Both the position numbers and the translations under genes were made by a program. From Bacteroidota bacterium (GTDB lineage: Bacteria > Bacteroidota > Bacteroidia > Bacteroidales > P3): 44,191 bases of DNA. This document shows positions 1 to 9,730 of this stretch, piece by piece. Every line of letters begins with the position of its first letter. Position 1 is the stretch's first letter. The stretch spans positions 1-44,191 of the forward strand of contig JAFNAR010000022.1 in assembly GCA_017860255.1 (NCBI GenBank). The letters are read 5' to 3'. Below the pieces are notes generated by a model. The model did not search any database. It worked only from the letters and a program-made list of their open reading frames with translations, and was not told where the DNA came from.

Positions 1-52
1 CTTTGTAGCGAAATGCATCGGTAATGGGTTCTTTTCTTAAATTTTTGTCCAT
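1..52 (-). CDS. 5' end of a minus-strand gene leaving the window
   Basis: Reading the minus strand from an ATG at 52 gives 17 codons open to the window edge, starting MDKNLRKEPITDAFRYK. The charged, ordinary amino-acid composition looks coding. It would be divergent from the rhomboid gene, leaving a 235-base gap between them. There is too little sequence to name the product. No clear TAnnTTTG box was found for it. Confidence 0.4.
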   Translation of the reverse strand, partial: MDKNLRKEPITDAFRYK

Positions 53-224
53 GTTGATTTGGGTTTTTGTGTCAACTTTTTTCAGGACAAGTCAGTTTTC
101 AGTGATTTATGTCTTTATTATTTTGCTCCAAAATATGCTTATTTTAATGAGAATTTATTCTAATTTTTTATTCTTATTTATTTTGAATTTCAAATACTCT
201 TTTTTGTTGATACAACAAGGCAAG

Positions 225-257
225 TTTTGGCTGTTTTAAATAAATAATGTACATTTG
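225..257 (+). promoter_or_regulatory. Bacteroidetes-type promoter of the rhomboid operon
   Basis: TTTTG at 225-229 and TACATTTG at 250-257 match the -33 and -7 (TAnnTTTG) elements with a spacing of 20 bases. The expected transcription start is near 262-264, giving a leader of about 25 bases before the ATG at 288. The rest of the gap 53-287 shows nothing else; a 71-codon open frame over 24-239 is low-complexity and T-rich and looks like chance. Confidence 0.6.
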
Positions 258-287
258 CAGGTTAATTACTAAACTTTAGAAACGATA

Positions 288-983
288 ATGTACAATCAAC
301 AGTATAGTCCCAATAAATTTAATCTCTTACCTCCTGTTTGTAAGAATTTGCTCATTATTAACATTTTAATGTTCCTTGCCACTTATGTTCTTAAGCTTAG
401 AGGAATAAACTTGGAGGATTATCTTGGACTTCACTTTTTTATGGCCGACTCTCATCATATATGGCAATATGTTACTTATTCATTCATGCACTCCAGCTTC
501 AACCACCTTTTCTTTAATATGTTTGCTATTTGGATGTTTGGTTATACTTTGGAAAATATATGGGGAACCAAGCGCTTTATCTTTTTCTGTTTTACTGCTG
601 CTTTAGGTGCTGCATTAATGCAACAGATTACTTACTATTTTATGTATAGAGATATTGCTTCAGGAATGTATGACTATATCAATACTGGTTTTGAAAATAT
701 CCCTTACAAGATTTATCTTAATCAAATTAATACTGTTGGAGCTTCAGGTATTGTGTTTGGACTTTTGCTTGCCTTTGGTATGATGTTTCCTAACACTTAC
801 ATTTATTTGTATTTCCTTCTTCCAATAAAAACTAAATGGTTTGTTATTGGATATATTGTTATAGAATTATTTAATGGAGTTGTTGGAACTTCCGATGGTG
901 TTGCTCACTTTGCACACTTAGGAGGTGCTTTGGCAGGTTTTATTTTAATTATGCTTTGGAGAAAAGGCAAGTTTAGATTTTAA
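288..983 (+). CDS. rhomboid family intramembrane serine protease
   Basis: A 231-residue polytopic membrane protein. Rhomboid proteases cleave transmembrane substrates inside the bilayer with a Ser-His dyad. The sequence shows GASG with the probable catalytic serine at residue 153, and FAHLGG with the probable histidine at residue 210, followed by a GxxxG-like helix (GGALAG). The early HxxxN motif (HSSFNHLFFNM) typical of the oxyanion-hole helix is also present. Several hydrophobic helices span the protein and the C-terminus is short and basic. It is the first gene of a compact run (7 bases to the next gene) with its own promoter at 225-257. The substrate is unknown. Confidence 0.9.
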   Translation: MYNQQYSPNKFNLLPPVCKNLLIINILMFLATYVLKLRGINLEDYLGLHFFMADSHHIWQYVTYSFMHSSFNHLFFNMFAIWMFGYTLENIWGTKRFIFFCFTAALGAALMQQITYYFMYRDIASGMYDYINTGFENIPYKIYLNQINTVGASGIVFGLLLAFGMMFPNTYIYLYFLLPIKTKWFVIGYIVIELFNGVVGTSDGVAHFAHLGGALAGFILIMLWRKGKFRF

Positions 984-990
984 AGTTTAA

Positions 991-1842
991 ATGTCAGAAA
1001 AAAAAGAAGTTAAAGACCAATTTATTATTGCTTATCTTCCTGATTTAGAAAATACTCAGACGATAATTAATAATGCAATCTGTTTTGCTAAAATGCTTAA
1101 CAAAGGTCTTATCTTGTTATATATTTCTGATAAAGCTTATAAATGCGTTTCTATTTCAGAAGCAGAAACTGTTCTTAAAGAATTAAGCTCTAAAATAACT
1201 GAAATCAGTTTTCATTCTTATTGTGCAATTGAAGGAGAAACTAAAGAAATAATAAATAAAATACCACATTTGTTGAGTGGAGTTTTGCTTGTTAGTTCTG
1301 CAAGTGGGGAAAGCAAAGGCAAAGAAAAACTTGCTTCAAATTCCAATATAATGCTTAAAAACCTCTACACTTCAAGAATTGCCTATTTCATATCTTCTCA
1401 AAATGTAAACTCAAACTTGTCATTTAATAAGGTTGTTATGACTATTAACAATATGAGAGAGAGCAAAGAAAAAGTTCTTTGGGGTTCATATTTTGGTAGG
1501 TTTGCAAACAGTGAGGTAATTGTCTATTATCACAATTATAAAGATGAGTTTTATCGTCATCAATTACATTACAACATCAAGTTTGTTATGCGCATGTTCG
1601 ATAATTTCAAAATCAAATATAATCTTCATCTTTCTTCTGATTCAAAAACATTTGTTGACTATCAGGCAATTGATTATGCTAAGGAGGTTAATGCAGATTT
1701 AATTATATGTCAAACAACCAAAAACAAGAGTTGGTTTGAAGAATTATTTACCCTTAAGGAAAGAAAGGTTATAAACAATTCTCAACAAGTTCCTGTTTTG
1801 TTTGTTAATCCAAGAGAAGATTTATTTATTTTGTGTGAATAG
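991..1842 (+). CDS. universal stress protein (tandem USP-like domains)
   Basis: A 283-residue soluble protein that reads as two alpha/beta USP-like halves. The first half has a strand then helix pattern around FIIAYLPD and NAICFAKMLNKGLILLYI. The second half ends in the typical USP C-terminal pattern, with NADLIICQT and later VPVLFVNP near residue 270. The ATP-binding GxxGx9GS motif is not clearly preserved, so nucleotide binding is doubtful. It starts 7 bases after the rhomboid stop and 5 bases precede the next gene, so it is probably co-transcribed. Function beyond family level cannot be inferred. Confidence 0.7.
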   Translation: MSEKKEVKDQFIIAYLPDLENTQTIINNAICFAKMLNKGLILLYISDKAYKCVSISEAETVLKELSSKITEISFHSYCAIEGETKEIINKIPHLLSGVLLVSSASGESKGKEKLASNSNIMLKNLYTSRIAYFISSQNVNSNLSFNKVVMTINNMRESKEKVLWGSYFGRFANSEVIVYYHNYKDEFYRHQLHYNIKFVMRMFDNFKIKYNLHLSSDSKTFVDYQAIDYAKEVNADLIICQTTKNKSWFEELFTLKERKVINNSQQVPVLFVNPREDLFILCE

Positions 1843-1847
1843 ATATT

Positions 1848-2063
1848 ATGGTTAATGTATTATTAGGTTTAATATTGTTCTATGTTTTTTTTAGGCTAAT
1901 CACTACTTTGATAATCCCTAAAATAACTCAACATAAAATTAATAAGTATAAGGAAAAGTTAGAAAAAGAAAATCAAGGAATAATTAATCGCAAAGAAAAA
2001 GGAAATAATAACAATATTCACCCCTCTTTAAAAAAGTATTACGAAAATAAGGATAAACAATAA
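1848..2063 (+). CDS. small membrane-anchored protein, DUF4834-like
   Basis: A 71-residue protein with one N-terminal hydrophobic segment (about residues 3-23) followed by a highly charged lysine- and glutamate-rich tail. This layout matches the short Bacteroidetes family DUF4834, which often sits directly before YfhO-type genes, as here (12 bases to the next start). No catalytic motif is visible. The family name is recalled from pattern and context, not from a search. Confidence 0.55.
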   Translation: MVNVLLGLILFYVFFRLITTLIIPKITQHKINKYKEKLEKENQGIINRKEKGNNNNIHPSLKKYYENKDKQ

Positions 2064-2075
2064 ATTATAATAGAA

Positions 2076-4670
2076 ATGAATAAAGAAAACATTTTCAAGA
2101 AATTTTTGCCTCATATAATTGCTATACTAATATTTTTAGCAGTTAGTGCAATTTACTTCTCTCCTATTTTGGAAGGATTGGAACTTCGTCAAAGTGATAT
2201 GTCTAATTTTAAAGGAATGTCAAAAGAGCTTGCTGATTATAAAGAAGCTACTGGAAAAGGTGCATCATGGACAAATTCTTTGTTTGGAGGAATGCCTTCT
2301 TATCAAATTTTGGGTCCAGACACTTATAATGTTTTGAATACATTCTCAAAACCAATTACACTTTGGGGATATAATTTGAATTTGGGAGTAATGTTCCTTT
2401 ATATGTTAGGTTTCTATGTTTTTGTAATAGCAATTGGCGGAAATTATTGGTTGGGAATATTGGCTGCGTTAGCTTATGCTTTAGCTTCTTATAATATAAT
2501 TATTATTGAAGTAGGCCATATAACTAAAGCTTGGGCAATGGCTATGATGGCTCCAATTTTTGCAGGAATGATACTTGTCTTTAGAAAGAAATACATTTCA
2601 GGAGGAGCACTTTTTATAATTGCTTTAGGATTACAAATTAGTTTTTCTCATATACAAATTACCTACTACACAATGTTAGGAGGTATAATTTTAGCTATTA
2701 CATATTTTGTTTTTGCAATAAAAGACAAAAAGATAAAAGATTATGTGATTGGAGGTGTTGTTTTGGTCTTAGGTTCTTTTATCGCATTAATTCCTAATTC
2801 GTCTTCCTTAGCAATGAATCAAGAGTATCTAAAACATACAATGAGAGGTGGTTCAGATATTACTGTTAAACCTAAAGGAGATACACAAACAAAAAATGCA
2901 AAAGGACTAACTATTGATTATGCTTATCAGTGGAGTTATGGAAAAGGTGAAACTCTTACGATTCTAATTCCTGATGCTAAGGGAGGTGGAAGTTCAGATC
3001 AAAGATATGAAAAAAATGCTAAGAATAGGATTTCTTATGCACAATCTAATCCACCAACTCGCCAAAATGATCCAAACATTAATCAAGTTATGAATCAATA
3101 TGTGCAAGCATCATATTGGGGAGAACAACCTTTTACAGCAGGAACAGTATATTTTGGCGCAATTATAATCTTTTTAGCTACACTTGGTTTTATTCTTATT
3201 AAAGGAAGAGAACGTTGGTGGCTTTTAATTGCTACAATACTTTCATTTATTTTGGCATGGGGAAATAACTTTTTAGCTGTAAATGAATGGCTATTCTATA
3301 ATTTACCTTTCTACAATAAGTTCCGTACTCCTTCAATGGCATTGGTTTTAGCTAATGTAACTATAATTATTCTTGCGGTATTGGGTTTGAAAGAGTTTTT
3401 CTCAAAACAAATAGATAATAAGAAAAAGAAAAAAGCTTTGTATATCTCTGCAGGTATAGTTGGAGGAATTTCTCTTTTATGTGCAATAATGCCATCTATG
3501 TTTGCTTCATTTACTTCAACTAAGGATTCAATGTTTGAAGAGTATTTAGGGTCAAGTTTTGTTCAAGCTTTGTATGAAGATAGAAAATCATTGTTTGTTT
3601 CAGATGCTTGGCGTTCTTTCTTATTTATTGCAGGAGCTTTTGCTGCTTTATATTTATTTGCATTGGAAAAAGTAAAAAAAGAATATGTTGTTTCAATTGT
3701 CCTTACAGTACTAATTGTTTTTGACCTTTGGGGAGTTGACAAAAGATATTTGACTAAGGATAATTTTGTTAAATCACAAGAAACACAAATTTATCCTACT
3801 TCTGCAGATGAAGAAATTCTAACTCAAGTAAAAGAAAACAATATTAATCACTATAGGGTATACAACCTTTCTGTAAATACTTTCAATGATGCATCAACTT
3901 CTTATTTCCACCCTTCAATTGGAGGTTATCATGGTGCAAAACTTCAACGTTATCAAGATATAATTGATTTCTATTTCTTGAATAAGAATTATGTTCAAAA
4001 TGATTTAATGGATGAAGTTAAACTAATGAATAATCCAATACGTCAGTTTTTTAAGGCATATCAAGGACAAGCATCTGCGAATATTGGTGTCTTGAATATG
4101 TTAGATACAAAATACTTAATTCTTCCAACTGGAGATGGAGTTAAGGCATATCCTAACACTGAAGCTTGTGGAGCAGCTTGGTTTGTTCCAACAATTCAAT
4201 GGGCTAAAGATGCTAATGAAGAAATTCTATTGCTTGATAATTTTAATCCAAGAGAAAAAGCTATTGTTGATGCTAAATTCAAATCAATTGTAAAACCAAT
4301 AACTTCTTTTGATTCAACAGCTACAATTAAATTTGAAAGAGCAGCAGATAATAGTCCAGAATATTTGAAATATACAACTAATTCAAATAGTGATGCAATT
4401 ATGGTATGTTCTGAAATTTATTATCCTGAAGATTGGAAGGCTTATATTGATGGAAAAGAAGTTGAATATTTTAGAGCAAATTATATTCTTAGAGCAATCA
4501 ATGTTCCAAAGGGAAAACATGTTGTAGAGTTTAAATTGGAGTCAGACACTTTCCACACTTATAAAATAATATCTTTAATAGGTTCAATTATTATTGTTTT
4601 AATAGTTTTAGTTGCCATTTTATTCCCATTTTATCAAAAAAGAAAATTAATAAAGACTGCAAAAAAATAA
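2076..4670 (+). CDS. YfhO family multi-pass membrane protein
   Basis: An 864-residue protein with about a dozen transmembrane helices over the first 560 residues, a soluble beta-rich domain (about 565-830) and a last helix near the C-terminus. The N-terminal GMPSYQ and the loop between helices resemble the YfhO family of GT-C-like glycosyltransferases, implicated in Firmicutes in glycosylation of lipoteichoic acid. Bacteroidetes have no such polymer, so the acceptor here is unknown. The C-terminal YYPEDWKAYIDGKEVE segment is typical of the family's soluble domain. It sits 6 bases before the S9 peptidase gene in the same run. Confidence 0.85.
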   Translation: MNKENIFKKFLPHIIAILIFLAVSAIYFSPILEGLELRQSDMSNFKGMSKELADYKEATGKGASWTNSLFGGMPSYQILGPDTYNVLNTFSKPITLWGYNLNLGVMFLYMLGFYVFVIAIGGNYWLGILAALAYALASYNIIIIEVGHITKAWAMAMMAPIFAGMILVFRKKYISGGALFIIALGLQISFSHIQITYYTMLGGIILAITYFVFAIKDKKIKDYVIGGVVLVLGSFIALIPNSSSLAMNQEYLKHTMRGGSDITVKPKGDTQTKNAKGLTIDYAYQWSYGKGETLTILIPDAKGGGSSDQRYEKNAKNRISYAQSNPPTRQNDPNINQVMNQYVQASYWGEQPFTAGTVYFGAIIIFLATLGFILIKGRERWWLLIATILSFILAWGNNFLAVNEWLFYNLPFYNKFRTPSMALVLANVTIIILAVLGLKEFFSKQIDNKKKKKALYISAGIVGGISLLCAIMPSMFASFTSTKDSMFEEYLGSSFVQALYEDRKSLFVSDAWRSFLFIAGAFAALYLFALEKVKKEYVVSIVLTVLIVFDLWGVDKRYLTKDNFVKSQETQIYPTSADEEILTQVKENNINHYRVYNLSVNTFNDASTSYFHPSIGGYHGAKLQRYQDIIDFYFLNKNYVQNDLMDEVKLMNNPIRQFFKAYQGQASANIGVLNMLDTKYLILPTGDGVKAYPNTEACGAAWFVPTIQWAKDANEEILLLDNFNPREKAIVDAKFKSIVKPITSFDSTATIKFERAADNSPEYLKYTTNSNSDAIMVCSEIYYPEDWKAYIDGKEVEYFRANYILRAINVPKGKHVVEFKLESDTFHTYKIISLIGSIIIVLIVLVAILFPFYQKRKLIKTAKK

Positions 4671-4676
4671 TTTTAT

Positions 4677-7184
4677 ATGAGACGATTAATTTATTTATCT
4701 TTTTGTCTATTTACTATTCTTAATAGTCAAATTGCTTTTTCTCAAATTGAAATTCGTAAACCTTTTATGGTTGATTCAATTAATAATAAAGGAGAAAAAT
4801 TTAATATAAATAATCTTCTGCAAATTCCATCTTTGAAGGATTTAGAGCAAGAGAATTATTTTGAAACAATATTTGTTAACCAAACAACTAATATAGACTT
4901 GCCTAAGGGTAAATCAAATCTCATAAAGACATATATCTGTAAGATAAATACTAATTCTTATTCTAATTCTTCATTTAATTTATATTCAACAGACAAAGTT
5001 AAGATAGCTTTGGATGGAAAAAGTATAAAAGAAAGATTAGATACTAAAGATTCTTTGGGTGAAGGAAGTAAGATTTCTTTTGATTTAAAACTTGAACCAG
5101 GAGAATATACTCTTTCATTTACTTTTTTGATTTCAGATGAAAATAAAGAACATTCATTTCGTTTAGAAAAAGAAAAAGGCAACTTAAATATTGAAAATAA
5201 TGCTAAAAGTGGATTAACTCTTAAGCAAATGTTAACTGGAAAAAATATATACTCAAGTACTATTTCTCCAAGTGGGAATTATGTATTAGTAAAATATTAT
5301 GATGTTGATGAAAAAGGGAAAAGAAGCTATGGTTATACTATATTTAATGTAAAAGATAGTAAGGCTAAATTAGTTTTTCAAAATGAAGGCAACTCTTCAA
5401 TAAATTGGGTAGATGTAAAAGGTGGAATTGAAAAATGGAATGATGTATTATATTATATAGAAAATAAAGATGATAATAATAAATTAATTACTCAAACTGT
5501 TGATGGGATGAAAACAACTTTTTTGGAAAATCTTCCAGAGGGTAGCGTTTCCCTTTCATCTATAAATAATAACATTTTAATTATCTCCCAAACATCTAAA
5601 ATTGATAATTCTAAAGAAGATCTTACTCGATATTTAATGCCTGATGATAGGATTGAAGGATGGAGAAATAGAACAACTTTATCTTTATTTGATGTTAAAA
5701 CAAAAACATTACAACCACTAACCTATGGCTATCATTCTACATACTTGAATGATTATAACCCAAAAACTAATTCAATACTATTTTCTGTTTCTTATGATAA
5801 TATTACAGAAAGACCTTTTGATAAGAAATCTATCTATCAAATTAATCTTTCTTCTTTTAAAGTTGATACCATCATTAATCAAGATGCTTTTGTATCTTAT
5901 GCTAATTATATTCCAAATACAGATAAGATTGTTGTTTCTGGAAGTGGTGAAGCATTTAATTCAATTGGAAGTACTTTAAAAAAAGGAGTTATTCCTAATT
6001 CATATCATGGTTTGTTATTTATTTTAGATACAAAAACAAAAGAAGTTGAATGTATTACAAAAAACTTTAATCCATCTATAAGTGAATTTATTATTACAGA
6101 TAATGGAAAACTATTCTTTAAAGCAGAAAATAAGGATTCTATTTCTGTATTTCAATATGATTTCTCTAAGAAAGTTATAAATAAATTAGAACTTGGTTTA
6201 GATATTGTTTCTTCTTTTTCACTTGATTCAAAAGGTGAGAATATTTCTTTTCATGGTCAGAGATATAATGATTTTCCTATGGTTTTTGTATCTAAAAATA
6301 TTGAAAAAGGTATTTCTCCAATTGAAGTTTATAAGACAAAGAGTAAAGAAAATTTAGCACTTGGAGAGATGAGAGAATGGAATTTTGATTATAAAGGAAC
6401 TAAAATTGAAGGAAGATACTATTTACCTTATGATTTTGATTCTACAAAGAAATATCCAATGATTGTTTATTATTATGGAGGAACTTCTCCAACTGACAGA
6501 AGTTTTGAGATGCGTTATTCCGCATTTCTTTATACAGCTCAAGGTTATATTGTATATGTTTTGAATCCAAGTGGAACAACAGGATATGGTCAAGAATTTG
6601 CTGCTCGACACGTTAATGCTTGGGGAGAAAGAACTGCTGATGAAATAATTTTTGGTGTTAAGAAATTATGTAAGGAAAATTCATTTATTGATGCATCAAA
6701 AGTTGGTTGTATGGGAGCAAGTTATGGTGGTTTTATGACACAACTTCTTCAAACAAAAACTGATATTTTTGCTTGTGCAATTTCTCATGCAGGAATATCT
6801 GATATTACTTCATATTGGGGTGAAGGTTATTGGGGTTACTCTTATTCTTCTGGAGCAACTGCTTATTCTTATCCTTGGAATAGGAAAGATATATATGTTG
6901 AGAGAAGTCCTTTGTTTAATGCAAACAAAATCAAAACTCCTATCCTACTTCTTCATGGAGATTCTGATACTAATGTTCCTATTGGTGAGAGTATTCAAAT
7001 GTTCAATGCTTTAAAAATATTAGGAAAAGATGTTGAATTTATTTCAGTCAAAGGAGAAAACCATGGAATAATTGACTTCGAAAAAAGATTGAAATGGAAT
7101 AATACTATTTATGCATATTTTGCTAAATACCTTAAAGGAGATTCTTCTTGGTGGGAATCAATTTATCCTAATACTAAACTATAA
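4677..7184 (+). CDS. S9 family peptidase (prolyl oligopeptidase/DPP-IV type)
   Basis: An 835-residue secreted serine peptidase. An N-terminal signal peptide ends near residue 22 (AFSQ). A long beta-rich region (about 200-560) fits the propeller of S9 enzymes, and the alpha/beta-hydrolase domain occupies about 580-830. The catalytic triad is visible: Ser682 in GASYGGF, Asp764 in HGDSDTNVP and His796 in GENHG. An extra domain of about 180 residues precedes the propeller. Such enzymes release dipeptides or cut oligopeptides in the periplasm. It is the last gene of the run from 288, and its stop faces the stop of a minus-strand gene 34 bases away. No intrinsic terminator is obvious in that gap. 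Confidence 0.9.
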   Translation: MRRLIYLSFCLFTILNSQIAFSQIEIRKPFMVDSINNKGEKFNINNLLQIPSLKDLEQENYFETIFVNQTTNIDLPKGKSNLIKTYICKINTNSYSNSSFNLYSTDKVKIALDGKSIKERLDTKDSLGEGSKISFDLKLEPGEYTLSFTFLISDENKEHSFRLEKEKGNLNIENNAKSGLTLKQMLTGKNIYSSTISPSGNYVLVKYYDVDEKGKRSYGYTIFNVKDSKAKLVFQNEGNSSINWVDVKGGIEKWNDVLYYIENKDDNNKLITQTVDGMKTTFLENLPEGSVSLSSINNNILIISQTSKIDNSKEDLTRYLMPDDRIEGWRNRTTLSLFDVKTKTLQPLTYGYHSTYLNDYNPKTNSILFSVSYDNITERPFDKKSIYQINLSSFKVDTIINQDAFVSYANYIPNTDKIVVSGSGEAFNSIGSTLKKGVIPNSYHGLLFILDTKTKEVECITKNFNPSISEFIITDNGKLFFKAENKDSISVFQYDFSKKVINKLELGLDIVSSFSLDSKGENISFHGQRYNDFPMVFVSKNIEKGISPIEVYKTKSKENLALGEMREWNFDYKGTKIEGRYYLPYDFDSTKKYPMIVYYYGGTSPTDRSFEMRYSAFLYTAQGYIVYVLNPSGTTGYGQEFAARHVNAWGERTADEIIFGVKKLCKENSFIDASKVGCMGASYGGFMTQLLQTKTDIFACAISHAGISDITSYWGEGYWGYSYSSGATAYSYPWNRKDIYVERSPLFNANKIKTPILLLHGDSDTNVPIGESIQMFNALKILGKDVEFISVKGENHGIIDFEKRLKWNNTIYAYFAKYLKGDSSWWESIYPNTKL

Positions 7185-7218
7185 AGATAAGTTTTGAATT
7201 AAATTGACTTAAAATTTT

Positions 7219-8421
7219 CTATTTGGAAGTAATTTTATGTTTATGATAATTCTTATATATAAATGTGCTATTTTCTAAATCATAAGATTCCCATTGATTA
7301 TTTTGATTAAGCATCATTACTATATTTTTTGAATTGTATTCTATTTTCTTATACTTAGGTTTGATTATTTTATAAGATCTATTTCTTATGCCATAATTAC
7401 CTTCTTTATCTTTAATAATTAAGAATACTTTTTCTCCTTCAAAAGGAACATTATTTGACACTACTCCATATTGTGGATAAGCAAAAATATTGTAACCTAA
7501 AGAGAATGAAGGAATAATAAAAAAGGAAATTATTACAATTATAAATGACTTCATATGAGATTTAGTAAAAGAATAAAATATAAAGTACATGGTAAAGATA
7601 GAAATGATAAAAATATTAATACCCCAGTAAGGAAATCTTTGTGAATATATCAACGCTGTTAACAATATTGCTGCAACTAAAAAGACAAAAAATTTACATT
7701 TAGTATTAATTTTTATGTTTAAATGAATTCTTCTACAAAACTCATATATAGAATACAAAGAAATAGGTACAGCTAAAAAAGACCAATTAATATTAGTTGA
7801 TACTAAGCCAACCCACATAGATATTGCCATAAAAAAGCTTATGACAATAATATCCATTATTCTAAGTTTTTTTGATAAAGTAGATGCATAGAAACCAGAA
7901 AAAACATCAAAAGCTTTTGCCTTGTTATTTAGTTTAACTTTAAATAAAATATATAAAGCATAAATTGTAATTGGAGCATAAAATAGATATAAATATAATA
8001 TGTATGTAATTATTTTGCTAATTCCTTTTGGTATTAAAAAAATAAATTTATTGAAAAAACGAATAAGAGAATCAAAAATTATAATAAATGGAGATGAAGT
8101 GTCAATATATTTAGTTTCAGCATAAATAACTATTAATAAAAATATAATCGCAATAGGTATTCCTAATCGTTGTTTTGAAAAAACTAAAAGTGATAAGTTA
8201 AATCTAAAAACAAATAAAATAAATATCAAAAGCAAAAACATTAATCCATCATAAGTCAAGTATTTGTCAAAATTGCCAATCAAGTATTCTTTAAATGAGA
8301 AAATTGCCAGAATAAGCAAGAAAAAAATATCACATAAAAGAAATAAATATTTTTTCTTATTCTGTTTAAACCAAATAGATGAAAAAGTAAATGATTCTTT
8401 TTCTATTAATTTTTTAGTCAT
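7219..8421 (-). CDS. hypothetical multi-pass membrane protein with C-terminal WG-like tail
   Basis: A 400-residue protein that I do not recognise. About nine hydrophobic helices fill residues 25-325. The last 75 residues are soluble and include NYGIRNRSYKIIKPKYKKIE, which resembles one degenerate WG repeat (the 'G I P YD I' pattern of KWG/WG proteins). The ATG at 8421 is preceded by AT-rich sequence with no SD. The gene is convergent with the S9 peptidase and lies 59 bases downstream of trmD on the same strand. A role in the envelope is only inferred from the helices. Confidence 0.7.
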   Translation of the reverse strand: MTKKLIEKESFTFSSIWFKQNKKKYLFLLCDIFFLLILAIFSFKEYLIGNFDKYLTYDGLMFLLLIFILFVFRFNLSLLVFSKQRLGIPIAIIFLLIVIYAETKYIDTSSPFIIIFDSLIRFFNKFIFLIPKGISKIITYILYLYLFYAPITIYALYILFKVKLNNKAKAFDVFSGFYASTLSKKLRIMDIIVISFFMAISMWVGLVSTNINWSFLAVPISLYSIYEFCRRIHLNIKINTKCKFFVFLVAAILLTALIYSQRFPYWGINIFIISIFTMYFIFYSFTKSHMKSFIIVIISFFIIPSFSLGYNIFAYPQYGVVSNNVPFEGEKVFLIIKDKEGNYGIRNRSYKIIKPKYKKIEYNSKNIVMMLNQNNQWESYDLENSTFIYKNYHKHKITSK

Positions 8422-8480
8422 AATTAATTATTTGCAGCAAAATTAAATAAATTTACTAAGTGAATGTATATTTTTATAAT

Positions 8481-9158
8481 TTATCTTATTAATATTTCTG
8501 GTCGTCTTTCCTTTGTACGCTTTATTGATTGCTCAATATTCCAATTGTCAATTAGTTTCTGATTGCCAGAAAGTAAAACTTCAGGAACCTTCCATCCATT
8601 AAATTCTGATGGACGAGAATACACTGGAGGAGAAACTAAATCATTTTGAAAAGAGTCTGTTAAAGCTGAAGTTTCGTCATTCAATACTCCAGGAATAACT
8701 CTAATTATAGCATCAGAAATTACTGCAGCAGCCAGCTCTCCTCCACTTAAAACATAATTACCAATTGATATTTCTCTTGTAATTAAATGTTCTCTGATCC
8801 TTTCATCAACTCCTTTATAGTGTCCACAAAGAATACATATGTTATTTTTGAGTGAAAGTTCATTTGAAACTTGTTGATTTAATATTTCACCATCTGGAGC
8901 AGTGTAAATTATTTCATCATATTCTCTCTTTTCTTTTAAATCTTTCAAACAATTATATATAGGTTCAATCTGCATAACCATTCCTGCTGCTCCTCCATAA
9001 GCATAATCATCAACACTCTTGTATTTATTTAAAGCATAGTCCCTCAAATTATGAAATTCTACACTAACAATTCCTTTGTTTTGTGACCGTTGCATAATTG
9101 AATGTGAAAAAATATTTGAAAGTAATTCTGGGAAAAGTGTAATTATATCTATATGCAT
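8481..9158 (-). CDS. trmD: tRNA (guanine-N1)-methyltransferase TrmD
   Basis: A 225-residue enzyme that methylates G37 of tRNAs with a G36, using S-adenosylmethionine, to prevent frameshifting. The start [11 protein letters not shown], the [13 protein letters not shown] segment and the knot region [15 protein letters not shown] are the hallmarks of TrmD. The family's length is about 225-250 residues, so this is full length. It lies 19 bases after a small 56-residue ORF on the same strand, and both probably share the promoter at 9389-9396. It is not next to rpsP, rimM or rplS, as in the usual proteobacterial operon. Confidence 0.95.
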   Translation of the reverse strand: MHIDIITLFPELLSNIFSHSIMQRSQNKGIVSVEFHNLRDYALNKYKSVDDYAYGGAAGMVMQIEPIYNCLKDLKEKREYDEIIYTAPDGEILNQQVSNELSLKNNICILCGHYKGVDERIREHLITREISIGNYVLSGGELAAAVISDAIIRVIPGVLNDETSALTDSFQNDLVSPPVYSRPSEFNGWKVPEVLLSGNQKLIDNWNIEQSIKRTKERRPEILIR

Positions 9159-9177
9159 ATTATTCTTGTTTATTATT

Positions 9178-9348
9178 CTAATTACGATTTATTGATATAT
9201 TAGTTGCATAATCCTTCATCTTTTTTACTAAAAAAACTAATCTATCAAATCTCTTATATATGAATATTCTTTCATTATCCTTCACTATAATATAAAACCA
9301 AGAAGGGCAACTATCTCTTTTACAGAGAATATTAATGAAATAATTCAT
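9178..9348 (-). CDS. small 56-residue protein upstream of trmD
   Basis: On the minus strand an ATG at 9348 opens 56 codons ending in TAG, 19 bases before trmD. The peptide starts [18 protein letters not shown] and ends [12 protein letters not shown]. It has mixed, protein-like composition with two cysteines and charged residues, not the low complexity of nearby intergenic DNA. A TACTTTTG promoter box lies about 40 bases upstream. No family is recognised. It could be a real microprotein co-transcribed with trmD, or a translated leader. Confidence 0.5.
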   Translation of the reverse strand: MNYFINILCKRDSCPSWFYIIVKDNERIFIYKRFDRLVFLVKKMKDYATNISINRN

Positions 9349-9388
9349 AAAAATACAATCCCCTATTCAAAATAATTTTGCATATTTG

Positions 9389-9396
9389 CAAAAGTA
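9389..9396 (-). promoter_or_regulatory. TAnnTTTG promoter box for the small ORF and trmD
   Basis: The minus strand reads TACTTTTG here, a perfect -7 element. The expected start of transcription is about 9383, giving a leader of about 35 bases to the ATG at 9348. No good TTTG -33 element is seen at the usual distance. Confidence 0.45.
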
Positions 9397-9481
9397 AATC
9401 ATTCATCAGGTTTATTTAGGAATATTTATCCTAAATCCAATTTCCGGAAAATAAACTCCAATCCCTAAAATATATTAAAAA

Positions 9482-9520
9482 AAAGATGCACATCTTTTAT
9501 AGTGAAAGATGTACATCTTT
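9482..9520. repeat. paired 16-bp palindromes forming one hairpin
   Basis: Two copies of AAAGATGNACATCTTT (N is C at 9482-9497 and T at 9505-9520) are separated by 7 bases. The second copy is a perfect 16-bp palindrome, and the two copies together can pair as a 16-bp stem with one mismatch and a 7-base loop. It lies mid-way in the gap 9397-9730 between the trmD promoter and the end of the T9SS gene. The remainder of the gap is AT-rich with a weaker inverted repeat TTTAGGA/TCCTAAA at about 9416-9436. Nothing else coding is seen there. Confidence 0.6.
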
Positions 9521-9730
9521 GGGGTAAAAACTCTTCGTTTAATAAGTTTTTTATAAGGAGTTAGTAGATTTATTCGCCGTTTACATAGAATTATTCCCTA
9601 TTTAATTTCAAAATAATAAGGATTTCTTATTAAGAAAAGTCTTATTAATTATCAAATAAGAAAATCATACTCCATATTAAGAAAAGAAAGAAAAATAAAT
9701 AAATAAAAGATCAGTAAATTTATTCTTTAC

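Noticed and set aside
24-239. 71-codon plus-strand open frame before the rhomboid gene
   Set aside because: It is almost wholly Phe, Leu, Ile and Ser from T-rich DNA, it overlaps the start of a better minus-strand frame and the promoter of the rhomboid gene, and no start signal is present.
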